Below are positions 1-6,546 of a stretch of DNA of 14,015 nucleotides, piece by piece. The notes beneath the pieces were generated by a model that saw only the letters and a list, made by a program, of their open reading frames with translations, did not search any database and had not been told where the DNA came from. This DNA is from an uncultured Eubacteriales bacterium (lineage in GTDB: Bacteria > Bacillota > Clostridia > Oscillospirales > QAMX01). Every line of letters starts with the position of its first letter. The first letter of the stretch is position 1. A program made the position numbers and the translations under genes. Location of the stretch: contig CAJLFQ010000058.1 in NCBI GenBank assembly GCA_905205975.1, positions 1-14,015 of the forward strand, written 5' to 3'.

Positions 1-531
1 TATGATTTTGAAAGCTTCCCACAACGTAGTAATGCTTTTGATTTCCTTGGACCTGCCACCGAAGCCAAGATTGATCCTGAGGCAGATGGAATCGTTGCTG
101 ACTGCATCTCGACTGATTTCAAAACAAATGCAGCGGTCACGATCCGCAATCTTTCTTTTTTTGACGATTCCCAAACGGCAATCGAATCCGCAGCCTTCTC
201 GTTTCGCAAGGGAGATCTCAAAATAAACCAGCTTTGGACCCCGGGCGAAACCATACAAATCCCGGCGAATTCAGAAGGAAGCCTCACCTTTACCTTCAAG
301 GATCCTTCTTTGGCGGGGCAGCTGATTTATGAAAAAAACTATTATTTTGTCGTTGACTATGATGTTGACGGCGAAAGCGGGAATCCGCAGTCTAGTGTCT
401 TGGAACTCCAATGCTCGACGCGGCTATCGCCATACGAAGTTCTCTTTGAACGCTGCTGCGGCACCGACCCGCTCGATTATTATTATCATTATTATCATGC
501 ACATATGGCATTGAACCTCGGACAGCAATAA
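1..531 (+). CDS. C-terminal part of an extracytoplasmic beta-rich protein (5' end outside window)
   Basis: The frame is open from base 1 to the TAA at 529-531, giving 176 visible residues with the start lying upstream of the window. I do not recognise a named family. The visible part alternates short hydrophobic strands with polar turns (for example TNAAVTIRNLS, then a PGETIQIP turn, then GSLTFTFKD), which looks like an immunoglobulin-like or S-layer-type beta sandwich. Some S-layer-like proteins of anaerobic Bacillota have repeats of this kind beside ABC exporters; that link is a guess. There is no transmembrane helix or LPXTG anchor in the visible part. Near the C-terminus (visible residues 160-168) there is a striking Tyr/His run. 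The ABC adaptor gene follows 91 bases downstream on the same strand with no clear terminator between, so the two may be co-transcribed and functionally linked. Confidence 0.6.
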   Translation, partial: YDFESFPQRSNAFDFLGPATEAKIDPEADGIVADCISTDFKTNAAVTIRNLSFFDDSQTAIESAAFSFRKGDLKINQLWTPGETIQIPANSEGSLTFTFKDPSLAGQLIYEKNYYFVVDYDVDGESGNPQSSVLELQCSTRLSPYEVLFERCCGTDPLDYYYHYYHAHMALNLGQQ

Positions 532-622
532 AAGAACGTACTTGTTTGGGATGGAATCAAATCAATTGCTCTTCATGGATTCGCGTATCAATTATTTCAA
601 CACGAAAAGGCGGTGAACCCCT
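532..622 (+). other. Short intergenic spacer with Shine-Dalgarno sequence
   Basis: This gap holds no convincing terminator hairpin and no good promoter. The best -35-like hexamer (TTGCTC near 575) has no matching -10 at the right spacing. At 606-616 lies an AAAGGCGGTGA stretch that serves as the ribosome binding site for the adaptor gene starting at TTG 623. A GTG at 613 is out of frame with that gene. Confidence 0.4.
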
Positions 623-1447
623 TTGAAGCAGTTCAAACGAATTCTCTGGATCGTATGTCTTTTGCTCGTCTTTCTGGTTCCGATGTCGCTGATTGTATAT
701 ACCTCGCATCTGGAACAGAAGCAATATCAGCCGAAGGATTTTCGGCTTGAACTGGTGGAACGGGCGTATGGCGCGCCGTGCAAAATCTTTCGCCAGACGG
801 TTGAGGAATGCTATGGCTTCGACGGGACGTTTGTCAGCGGCGACTATCTCTTTGAAGAAATTCCGGGGAAGTCTGTCCGGGTCAGCGTCAACACCGGTGA
901 TGAAATCCGCCCGGGCGACTGGATTGCCTATGCCGACGGCGTCCGGGTTGCTGCGGCCTCCCACGGCATCGTGGATGAAATTCTAACGGAAGACAACGGC
1001 GTATGCCTGCGCATTCGGTCGTTGGACACGCTGCTGCTGGAAGGACAACTGAGCGTCTATGCCGACCTGACCGAAGGAAAAACGTATGAGACGTTGTCCG
1101 GCATCCGGCTGACGCCTGTTTTTCTCTCTGATATTCCAGCCAACGGGACGCGCCTTGTCCGCTTTGCTGTTGAAGGCGCAGAAGGCGTGCTTGGTCAGAC
1201 GATGTTCTGTTCCCTGCTGACCGGGATTTCGTATTCCAACGTGCTCTGTACGAATCGCCTGTGCGTTTATCAAAAGGAAGAAGGCGGCCCCTATTACATC
1301 CGGCGGATTGAGGAATCCGGCAAGCTGATCGGTGAAGTCGAAGTTGAAGTCGGCTTTGCAAACGACAAATTGATTTGCATTACGGGCGCCGAAGAGGGAT
1401 GGTATGCGGACAGCGGTTACGGCCGGTATATGTCCTACTATCAGTGA
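623..1447 (+). CDS. HlyD/MacA-like membrane-anchored adaptor of an ABC system
   Basis: This 274-residue protein is predicted to sit in the membrane facing outwards and to work with the ATPase and permease encoded just downstream. Residues 6-28 form one strong hydrophobic helix after a basic start (KQFKR), so it is a membrane anchor without an obvious cleavage site. Residues about 83-134 look like a biotinyl/lipoyl hairpin domain (VNTGDEIRPGDWIAYADG, then SHGIVDEI), typical of membrane-fusion proteins. Residues about 230-264 resemble the C-terminal beta domain of that family. The long coiled-coil hairpin of MacA is missing, so this is a compact variant. The TTG start is chosen because an AAAGGCGGTGA ribosome binding site lies about six bases upstream and the anchor helix begins immediately after. 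The stop overlaps the leader of the ATPase gene, which starts 13 bases later. The family call is moderately sure; the substrate is unknown. Confidence 0.6.
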   Translation: MKQFKRILWIVCLLLVFLVPMSLIVYTSHLEQKQYQPKDFRLELVERAYGAPCKIFRQTVEECYGFDGTFVSGDYLFEEIPGKSVRVSVNTGDEIRPGDWIAYADGVRVAAASHGIVDEILTEDNGVCLRIRSLDTLLLEGQLSVYADLTEGKTYETLSGIRLTPVFLSDIPANGTRLVRFAVEGAEGVLGQTMFCSLLTGISYSNVLCTNRLCVYQKEEGGPYYIRRIEESGKLIGEVEVEVGFANDKLICITGAEEGWYADSGYGRYMSYYQ

Positions 1448-1460
1448 GGCGGTGGCTGCT

Positions 1461-2114
1461 ATGACGCAGGAACCTCTGATCTCGATGCAGGGCATCTGCA
1501 AGGCATACACCGCACCGGTTTTGACCGGGCTGGATCTCACCGTCATGCGCGGCGATTACATCGCCATTACAGGCAAATCGGGCGCCGGAAAATCGACGCT
1601 GCTGAACATTTTGGGACTGATCGAGCCGTTTGACGACGGTGAATACCGCTTGGACGGCGCTTTGATTCGACCGGGGCGCGATTATGCCCGGCTGCGCCTG
1701 CGGGAAATCGGGTTTATCTATCAGTCCTATCAGCTGATTCCGTCGCTTTCCTGCGCGGAAAACATTCGTCTTCCCCTGCTGTATGCCAGACAGGAGGCCG
1801 AAAATTATGAAGACCTGACGGAACGCCTCGGCATCACAAGGCTGCTCGAAACGCCGGTCAACGTTTTGAGCGGCGGCGAAAAACAGCGTGTCGCCATCTG
1901 CCGTGCGCTGATTTTGAATCCACCGCTGATCATTGCCGATGAACCGACCGGCAACCTGGACATCGAAAACCGCGACATTGTGATTTCGATGCTGGCGGAA
2001 GAAAACCGCCGGGGCCGGACGGTCATCGTCATCACGCATGACGACTATGTGGCGTCTCAGGCCAAAACGGCTTATGCGTTGAAAGGTGGTGTTCTGCATG
2101 AAAAGCAGGTGTGA
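1461..2114 (+). CDS. ABC transporter ATP-binding protein, MacB/LolD type
   Basis: This 217-residue cytoplasmic ATPase powers the permease encoded next to it. All the nucleotide-binding motifs are present: Walker A GKSGAGKST (38-46), Q-loop Gln88, signature LSGGEKQR (136-143), Walker B ending in LIIADEP (156-162) with catalytic Glu161, D-loop around GNLD (164-167), and switch His193 in ITHDD. Length and the LSGGEKQRVAICRAL signature fit the LolD/MacB/FtsE branch, whose members drive exporters, lipoprotein release or peptide-sensing complexes rather than nutrient uptake. The start is placed at ATG 1461, preceded by a GAGGCGGTGG stretch; an in-frame upstream start at 1404 would lie inside the adaptor gene and add residues not seen in the family. 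The gene overlaps the permease gene. The substrate cannot be told from the sequence. Confidence 0.92.
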   Translation: MTQEPLISMQGICKAYTAPVLTGLDLTVMRGDYIAITGKSGAGKSTLLNILGLIEPFDDGEYRLDGALIRPGRDYARLRLREIGFIYQSYQLIPSLSCAENIRLPLLYARQEAENYEDLTERLGITRLLETPVNVLSGGEKQRVAICRALILNPPLIIADEPTGNLDIENRDIVISMLAEENRRGRTVIVITHDDYVASQAKTAYALKGGVLHEKQV

Positions 2115-3333
2115 ATCCATGTTCTGGCATTCGCTCCATCTGGCCGGTCGGAACTGGCGCAGCTATGCGTTCCTGTCGGTGACGATTTTCCTCTCCTTTA
2201 CGCTTCTGCTCGGTCTCTTTCTTTTCAGCGATGCGAAAATCTACAACCGCTATAAGAAACTGTTTTCCGTTTCTGAAAAGCTGACCAAATTGGGGGTCGC
2301 TTATGATGGATTGGATGACGCTGCCCTCCCCGCCTCCGTAACGGCGCAGCGCTTCACCCGGCTGGAAGAACAGTTTGAGCGAATCAGCGGCACAACCTCT
2401 TTTCGGTATTATCCGGTCAGTGTGCAGTTTCCACAGTATGACAATGCGCAGGCAACGGTTTATTTCGTCCCGTCCTATCTTCCGTTTTTTTATGCGTTCG
2501 ATTTTGTCCGGTCTGAAAATGTTCCGGTGACATTTTCAGAAGCGTTTGGCGGCGTGCTCGGCGACCACGAAATCGTCATCGACGAGCGGTTTTACGAATA
2601 CCTGATGCAGTCGGAAACGTTTCGCGAAACCAAACAGATCGGCATACCGGTTCGCTTGGAAAACGGTCAAAAGGAGATGCAGAAGTTTACCGTGATTGCA
2701 ACGTTCTCGCATGTTCCGGGCAGCGTGGACGATGTTTTTCCGCTCGGTTCGCTGCTGATTTTTGCGCCTGCATCCTCAAACTGCCCGAATGAACAGGATT
2801 TGGCGAATTGGAGTATGCAGGTTATGAGTGATCTGCCGCTGATTGTCAAGCAGATGGCGACCGGTGCGCAGAAGGTGACCTGCCATTCATACGCGGATGA
2901 TCAACAGAAGGCCAGACAGGAAATGCTCAACGCCGCCAAAACGAAAGAAACGACGATTTTGGCGCTGTATATCCTGTTGGGCGTCAACCTGTACAGCAGT
3001 TTCCGAAATGCTTTGAGCCGCCGGGAGTTTGAAATCGGCGTCAAACGTGCGATCGGCGCTAGAAAGATCGACATCGTGCGTCAGTTCTTTGACGAAGGGC
3101 TTGTCGTGATGGGGATCAATCTTGCGGCAACCATTTGGACGGTAATGACGGCTGCGCTGGTTTACAAGCTGATTCAGCGTGTGGTTTTCGATACGCAGTG
3201 GACGATTTATCTGTCGCCGCATTCCATTGTGATGTTTTCCATCTGCGCCGTCAGCATGAGCCTCTTTTACAGCCTGATCTTTGCGGTGCAGTCGGCAAAC
3301 GTCGATCTGATCGCCTATCTGAAACATGAATAG
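2098..3333 (+). CDS. ABC transporter permease, FtsX/MacB type
   Basis: This 411-residue membrane protein is the permease partner of the preceding ATPase. One helix lies near the N-terminus (about 21-43), followed by an extracytoplasmic domain of roughly 235 residues and then three more helices (about 285-303, 335-361 and 377-399). That is the standard four-helix MacB/FtsX layout. The segment after helix 2, RREFEIGVKRAIGARKIDI (about 308-326), is the conserved cytoplasmic coupling region of FtsX permeases. The chain ends LIAYLKHE, like the usual short basic FtsX tail. ATG 2098 is chosen because AAAGGTGGT (2082-2090) sits seven bases upstream; ATG 2119, with AGGTG before it, is also possible. 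Either start is translationally coupled to the ATPase, whose stop lies at 2112-2114. MacB-type systems act by mechanotransmission on substrates outside the membrane; the substrate here is unknown. Confidence 0.88.
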   Translation: MKSRCESMFWHSLHLAGRNWRSYAFLSVTIFLSFTLLLGLFLFSDAKIYNRYKKLFSVSEKLTKLGVAYDGLDDAALPASVTAQRFTRLEEQFERISGTTSFRYYPVSVQFPQYDNAQATVYFVPSYLPFFYAFDFVRSENVPVTFSEAFGGVLGDHEIVIDERFYEYLMQSETFRETKQIGIPVRLENGQKEMQKFTVIATFSHVPGSVDDVFPLGSLLIFAPASSNCPNEQDLANWSMQVMSDLPLIVKQMATGAQKVTCHSYADDQQKARQEMLNAAKTKETTILALYILLGVNLYSSFRNALSRREFEIGVKRAIGARKIDIVRQFFDEGLVVMGINLAATIWTVMTAALVYKLIQRVVFDTQWTIYLSPHSIVMFSICAVSMSLFYSLIFAVQSANVDLIAYLKHE

Positions 3334-3334
3334 C

Positions 3335-3376
3335 AAAAGCGCCGGATGCGTCCCTTGTGGGCACATCCGGCGTTTT
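3335..3376. terminator. Bidirectional intrinsic terminator between convergent genes
   Basis: CGCCGGATG (3340-3348) pairs perfectly with CATCCGGCG (3364-3372), and an inner TCCC/GGG can extend the fold. A run of A (3335-3338) precedes it and a run of T (3373-3376) follows, so it can end transcription from both the permease (+) and the GH25 gene (-), which converge here. Confidence 0.85.
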
Positions 3377-3390
3377 ACGATTGACAGGTT

Positions 3391-4176
3391 TTACGCCTGC
3401 TCCCGGTTTTGCAGCGCGTGATCGGTATAGCGCATAGAAACAATCATACAGCGGAGCATATCTTCCGTGAGGTCAAGGTTATCCGGCTTCCCTTTGAGCG
3501 CGCCGCTTTCGAGGAGACGTTCCGCATCCGGGCGAAGTGCTTCTGGGATGTCAGCTAAGGTTCGATAACGCATGGGCGTCCCTCCAAAATCTGTATAGGC
3601 CACATCCAGATCAACTGCGGTCGAAATGCCGGCGACGCGGCCCGTTGAGGAGTGCTGCCAGATTTCGGCAGGCCGCGACGGCTCGGCGATGCCCCAGTGT
3701 GCGAGCCACAGTGCGTAGTGCTTCGGAAGCAATGCAAAATCCAGATACTGCTTCAGAAAACTCGGGTTGGAATAAACCATCGGGGTATAGCCGCCTGATT
3801 CAATGGTCTGACAAAACGTTCTTGTGAGATCGGTCACAAGTGTTCTTGTTACGCGGATGCCCTGCTGTTCCGCATATCGGACGGAGGCCTCCTCGTAGTC
3901 ATAGGCCAGCGGGAATGTGATGGGCTGGTTGGCCGCCGACCGAAGCAGCCGCTTGGCTTCCGCTTCTGCTTCTGCCGGAGATGTCGCATACGAAAACCAG
4001 TACAGACCGACGGCAATGCCTGCTGCTGCGGCATTGCGGATGTTTTCTGCGCACCGTGTGTCATTCGTCTGACCGGCTCCGGCACGGATGATGGCGAATC
4101 GAATGCCATCTGCTGCGACGCGCTGCCAGTCGATTGTCCCTTGATAAACAGAGACATCTATGCCCTGTAACAACAT
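3391..4176 (-). CDS. GH25 family lysozyme (N-acetylmuramidase), endolysin-like
   Basis: This 261-residue enzyme is predicted to cut the beta-1,4 bond between N-acetylmuramic acid and N-acetylglucosamine in peptidoglycan. The GH25 signs are clear: GIDVSVYQG near the N-terminus (Asp7), FAIIRAG (27-33), YWFSYA (59-64), the catalytic acidic pair in LAYDYEE (Asp93 and Glu95), VYSNPSFL, and a final EIWQHSS strand. About 60 residues after the catalytic barrel (YRTLADIPEAL onward, with LDLTEDMLR) form a tail often seen on endolysins of clostridial phages and their chromosomal relatives. There is no signal peptide or membrane helix, so export would need a holin-like route, lysis or a non-classical path. 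ATG 4176 is chosen because AAGGGAGG (4184-4191) lies seven bases upstream; a longer frame to 4284 would run through a terminator. No convincing promoter is visible in 4177-4226. Confidence 0.9.
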   Translation of the reverse strand: MLLQGIDVSVYQGTIDWQRVAADGIRFAIIRAGAGQTNDTRCAENIRNAAAAGIAVGLYWFSYATSPAEAEAEAKRLLRSAANQPITFPLAYDYEEASVRYAEQQGIRVTRTLVTDLTRTFCQTIESGGYTPMVYSNPSFLKQYLDFALLPKHYALWLAHWGIAEPSRPAEIWQHSSTGRVAGISTAVDLDVAYTDFGGTPMRYRTLADIPEALRPDAERLLESGALKGKPDNLDLTEDMLRCMIVSMRYTDHALQNREQA

Positions 4177-4183
4177 GCCTGTG

Positions 4184-4191
4184 CCTCCCTT
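4184..4191 (-). promoter_or_regulatory. Ribosome binding site fixing the GH25 lysozyme start
   Basis: On the minus strand this reads AAGGGAGG and sits seven bases before ATG 4176. It decides that start over the longer in-frame option at 4284. Confidence 0.75.
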
Positions 4192-4226
4192 CGGGTTCAG
4201 CCTATGCAGGGCTGCGGTCAAACGTG

Positions 4227-4259
4227 AAAAGAGCGCCCTTTTCGTAAGGGCGCTCTTTT
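4227..4259. terminator. Strong intrinsic terminator at the end of the rhamnose/ASRT operon
   Basis: A perfect 14-base-pair inverted repeat (4227-4240 with 4246-4259) around a five-base loop. It carries AAAA on one side and TTTT on the other, so it can work in both directions. It lies 21 bases after the stop of the four-helix membrane protein gene and separates that operon from the GH25 gene. Confidence 0.9.
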
Positions 4260-4280
4260 GAATGCCTATGAAAGAATCAC

Positions 4281-4805
4281 TCAATGATACAGGCTTTTCA
4301 GGTTCTCCTTTTCCTGGTCGGTGACCAAACGAACGATATTGTGGTCAAACAAATCTTTCCGACGGCAGAAGTAAAAGAAGTTGAACCCCGCAAAAATGAG
4401 TGCGGCCGGCCACAGGAAATACAGGTATTTCAGGAAAACAGCCGGGACACGCGCAGAGACCAGCTTGGAAATCAGCCAGATGAGCGGACGATAAACGACC
4501 AGAAAACCGAGATGGATCATCGTTGCGACAAATGCCGGTTTGTTCAGCATCGGCAGAAGCGCTGCGTTGATTACTGCTGACAGGATGAGCAGGATCGCAA
4601 ATAGCGCAAATGTACTCTCGAATGTCGCTGCTCCGCCGGTCAGCGGAGATGTAACGGCCTGCCAAACGTCTGTATCCGTCAGCGCGTTGAGCATCACCGC
4701 TGCGTAGACAATCAGAAAACCGAACAGGTATCCAAACAGGTAAATGCGAAGCCATACCGAGCCGAGCCGGTAGACATTCAGTTTTTCCAAGTTATTTGAA
4801 TTCAC
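4281..4805 (-). CDS. Four-helix integral membrane protein of unknown function, paired with ASRT-family gene
   Basis: I do not recognise this 174-residue protein. Four hydrophobic helices are visible (about 17-41, 64-86, 91-113 and 123-146). Basic residues before helix 1 and after helix 4 (CRRK at 147-150) put both ends in the cytoplasm, with a charged C-terminal tail of about 25 residues. Helix 1 is rich in aromatic residues. It has no obvious catalytic motif, and four helices are too few for a rhodopsin (seven). GTG 4805 is chosen because GAGGGG (4814-4819) sits eight bases upstream; that element overlaps the in-frame GTG at 4812-4814, which therefore cannot be the start. The gene begins 30 bases after the ASRT-family gene and is the last in the operon, ended by the hairpin at 4227-4259. 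Its job may concern membrane sensing or transport with the ASRT-like protein, but that is inference from position only. Confidence 0.75.
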   Translation of the reverse strand: MNSNNLEKLNVYRLGSVWLRIYLFGYLFGFLIVYAAVMLNALTDTDVWQAVTSPLTGGAATFESTFALFAILLILSAVINAALLPMLNKPAFVATMIHLGFLVVYRPLIWLISKLVSARVPAVFLKYLYFLWPAALIFAGFNFFYFCRRKDLFDHNIVRLVTDQEKENLKSLYH

Positions 4806-4813
4806 AAAACGCA

Positions 4814-4819
4814 CCCCTC
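4814..4819 (-). promoter_or_regulatory. Ribosome binding site deciding the start of the four-helix protein
   Basis: GAGGGG on the minus strand overlaps one in-frame GTG (4812-4814) and stands eight bases before another (4803-4805). This selects the shorter reading. Confidence 0.65.
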
Positions 4820-4835
4820 AAGCCCGGAACGAAGG

Positions 4836-5204
4836 TTATTCGACCGGATATGCAATGGTTGTCATCAAGCCGAGCTCCGGCTGCGAAGACATTAGGCGGC
4901 TGTATTGAACGACAACTGGAACGCTGCTTTCAACCAGAATGGCGTATGGCACGTCCTGCGGAACGGTTCTGCCGTCTGCCGTCTTGAGTTTATCCATGCG
5001 GATGTGATGTGTGCGTCTGGCGCCGCAGACCGCGCAGAATCCACTCATTTCTTCGCGGTCTTCAAAATAAAGCGTCATACGGATTTCGGCATCCCGATCC
5101 GACGTGTTTAATACGCAAACCGACTCATGGCTGACGAAAAGACCATTGGAATGCGAATCCCAGAATCCATCACCGATCAGCCACGTTGTTTTGCCGTACG
5201 TCAT
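4836..5204 (-). CDS. Anabaena sensory rhodopsin transducer (ASRT) family protein
   Basis: This 122-residue soluble protein matches, from memory, the small beta-sandwich ASRT family across almost its whole length. Shared features are KTTWLIGDGF near the N-terminus, SHESVCVLN (25-33), a strand with acidic residues before LYFEDRE, ARRTHHIRMDKL (62-73), VPQDVPYA (81-88), the SSVPVVVQYSRL strand (93-104) and TTIAYP near the end. In Anabaena the founding member forms a tetramer that partners sensory rhodopsin. Most bacterial relatives lack rhodopsin and have been proposed to bind small molecules such as sugars. Here it is encoded 62 bases after rhaA and 30 bases before a membrane protein gene, so a rhamnose-linked ligand or sensing role is plausible but inferred. 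ATG 5204 is chosen over a longer frame because AAAGGGGAGT (5211-5220) lies six bases upstream. Two cysteines (57 and 60) form a CxxC. Confidence 0.88.
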   Translation of the reverse strand: MTYGKTTWLIGDGFWDSHSNGLFVSHESVCVLNTSDRDAEIRMTLYFEDREEMSGFCAVCGARRTHHIRMDKLKTADGRTVPQDVPYAILVESSVPVVVQYSRLMSSQPELGLMTTIAYPVE

Positions 5205-5266
5205 ATTAGAACTCCCCTTTTCAATCATTTGGAACCCTTTATTCGGGTCATTGTGTTCAGATTGGT

Positions 5267-6517
5267 TCAGATGCGTTTGCTGGTGACTTCGGCTTCATAA
5301 CGTTTGGTTTCATCCAGCCAAGCACGACCGACCGGCTTCCCTGTCTTTTCGCAGAGATGATCCCAAACGATTCCCCACGGCAGGCTCTTGAGTTCTTCGT
5401 TCAGTGCAAGAACAGCGGTGTTGTCGCCGTTGATTTCCGCCTGCTTCAGCAGATCAACCGGTTCCAGATAAGCGCGGAGGAGCGCCTTTCTGGCGTTGCG
5501 GGCGCCGATTGTCCATGCAGCGATGCGGTTGATGGAGGCGTCAAAGTAGTCCAGACCGATATGAACGCGGTTTTCGATGCCGTTGCGGACAATCTGATGC
5601 ATGATCGCCATCAGCTCATCATCCATGATAACGACATGGTCACTGTCCCAGCGAACCGGGCGCGATACATGGAGCATCAATTCAGGCAGGAAGAGCAGCA
5701 TAGCCGAGATTTTGCCGGAGATCAGTTCGGTCGGATGGAAATGGCCGGTATCGAGCGTTGCCATCATTTGGCGGGTGGCGCAGTATCCCATATAAAACTC
5801 ATGGCTGCCGACGACGTAGCTTTCGCTGCCGATGCCGAACAGTTTGCTTTCCACCGTATCACGGTTCCAAGCCGGGTTGATTTTGACGGAGAAGACATCA
5901 TCCAGCGACTCCATCAGGCGCTGTCTCGGAGCAATGCAGTCGACCGGGACTTCTTTGCAGCCGTCATGGATCCAGAGATTGGTCACACAGGTCTTGCCTG
6001 TCTGCTTGCCGAAGGCTTCGCCGATGCGGCGGCAGCATTTGGCGTGTTCAATCCAGAACGAGCGGACAGCCGGATCAGCGCTGGAGAGCGAAAAGTTTCC
6101 AGACAGCGGATGAGAGAAAAAGGTTTCGTTGAAATCGAGGCCGATCTTTTGCTCGTTTGCCCAGTCGATCCAGCGGGTAAAATGCTCCGGACCGATTTTG
6201 TCGCGGGAAACCGGATGATCGGTATCAAGGTAGATGGCGTGAAGCGAGACTTTTGTTTCGCCGGGCATGAAAGAAAGCACTTTTTCAATGTCTGTGCGGA
6301 GTTCATCCGGCGTGCGCGCTTTGCCGGGATAGTTGCCGGTTGCCTGAATACCGCCGGTCAGCATGCCGTCCGGATTTTCAAAACCGGTGACGTCATCCCC
6401 CTGCCAGCAATGCAGAGAGATCGGTGCAGCCAGCGCTTTTTCAATGGCGGCATCCGTGTCGACGCCGTAAGCCGCGTACAGCTCCTTTGCGAGGGTATAT
6501 GCTTGCATTGTGTCCAT
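5267..6517 (-). CDS. rhaA: L-rhamnose isomerase
   Basis: RhaA converts L-rhamnose to L-rhamnulose in the cytoplasm using divalent metal (manganese or similar). At 416 residues it is close to the 419 of the E. coli enzyme. Conserved stretches along the chain include HCWQGDDV (36-43), ATGNYPG (59-65), SHEFYMGYC (238-246), the metal-binding LDTGHFHPTE (255-264), HVSRPVRWDSDHVV (283-296) and GLDYFDASINR (321-331). ATG 6517 is chosen because GGAGG (6526-6530) lies eight bases upstream; an in-frame ATG at 6532 overlaps that element. The gene starts 29 bases after rhaB and is followed by the ASRT-family gene, so it is read as the middle of a five-gene operon. No internal terminator or promoter is evident. 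The assignment is very secure. Confidence 0.97.
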   Translation of the reverse strand: MDTMQAYTLAKELYAAYGVDTDAAIEKALAAPISLHCWQGDDVTGFENPDGMLTGGIQATGNYPGKARTPDELRTDIEKVLSFMPGETKVSLHAIYLDTDHPVSRDKIGPEHFTRWIDWANEQKIGLDFNETFFSHPLSGNFSLSSADPAVRSFWIEHAKCCRRIGEAFGKQTGKTCVTNLWIHDGCKEVPVDCIAPRQRLMESLDDVFSVKINPAWNRDTVESKLFGIGSESYVVGSHEFYMGYCATRQMMATLDTGHFHPTELISGKISAMLLFLPELMLHVSRPVRWDSDHVVIMDDELMAIMHQIVRNGIENRVHIGLDYFDASINRIAAWTIGARNARKALLRAYLEPVDLLKQAEINGDNTAVLALNEELKSLPWGIVWDHLCEKTGKPVGRAWLDETKRYEAEVTSKRI

Positions 6518-6546
6518 TTTCAATTCCTCCATGATGACTTCAGATT

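Noticed and set aside
1380..2120. Minus-strand open frame opposite the ABC ATPase
   Set aside because: The plus-strand frame has every ABC motif; the opposite frame is rich in Arg/Gln/His as expected for an antisense shadow.
4177..4284. N-terminal extension of the GH25 lysozyme up to 4284
   Set aside because: It would be translated through a strong terminator hairpin and overlap the previous gene. A near-consensus ribosome binding site marks ATG 4176 instead.
4281..4805. Holin for the neighbouring GH25 lysozyme
   Set aside because: At 174 residues and four helices it is larger than typical holins, and a strong terminator separates it from the lysozyme gene while it is closely spaced with the ASRT-family gene.
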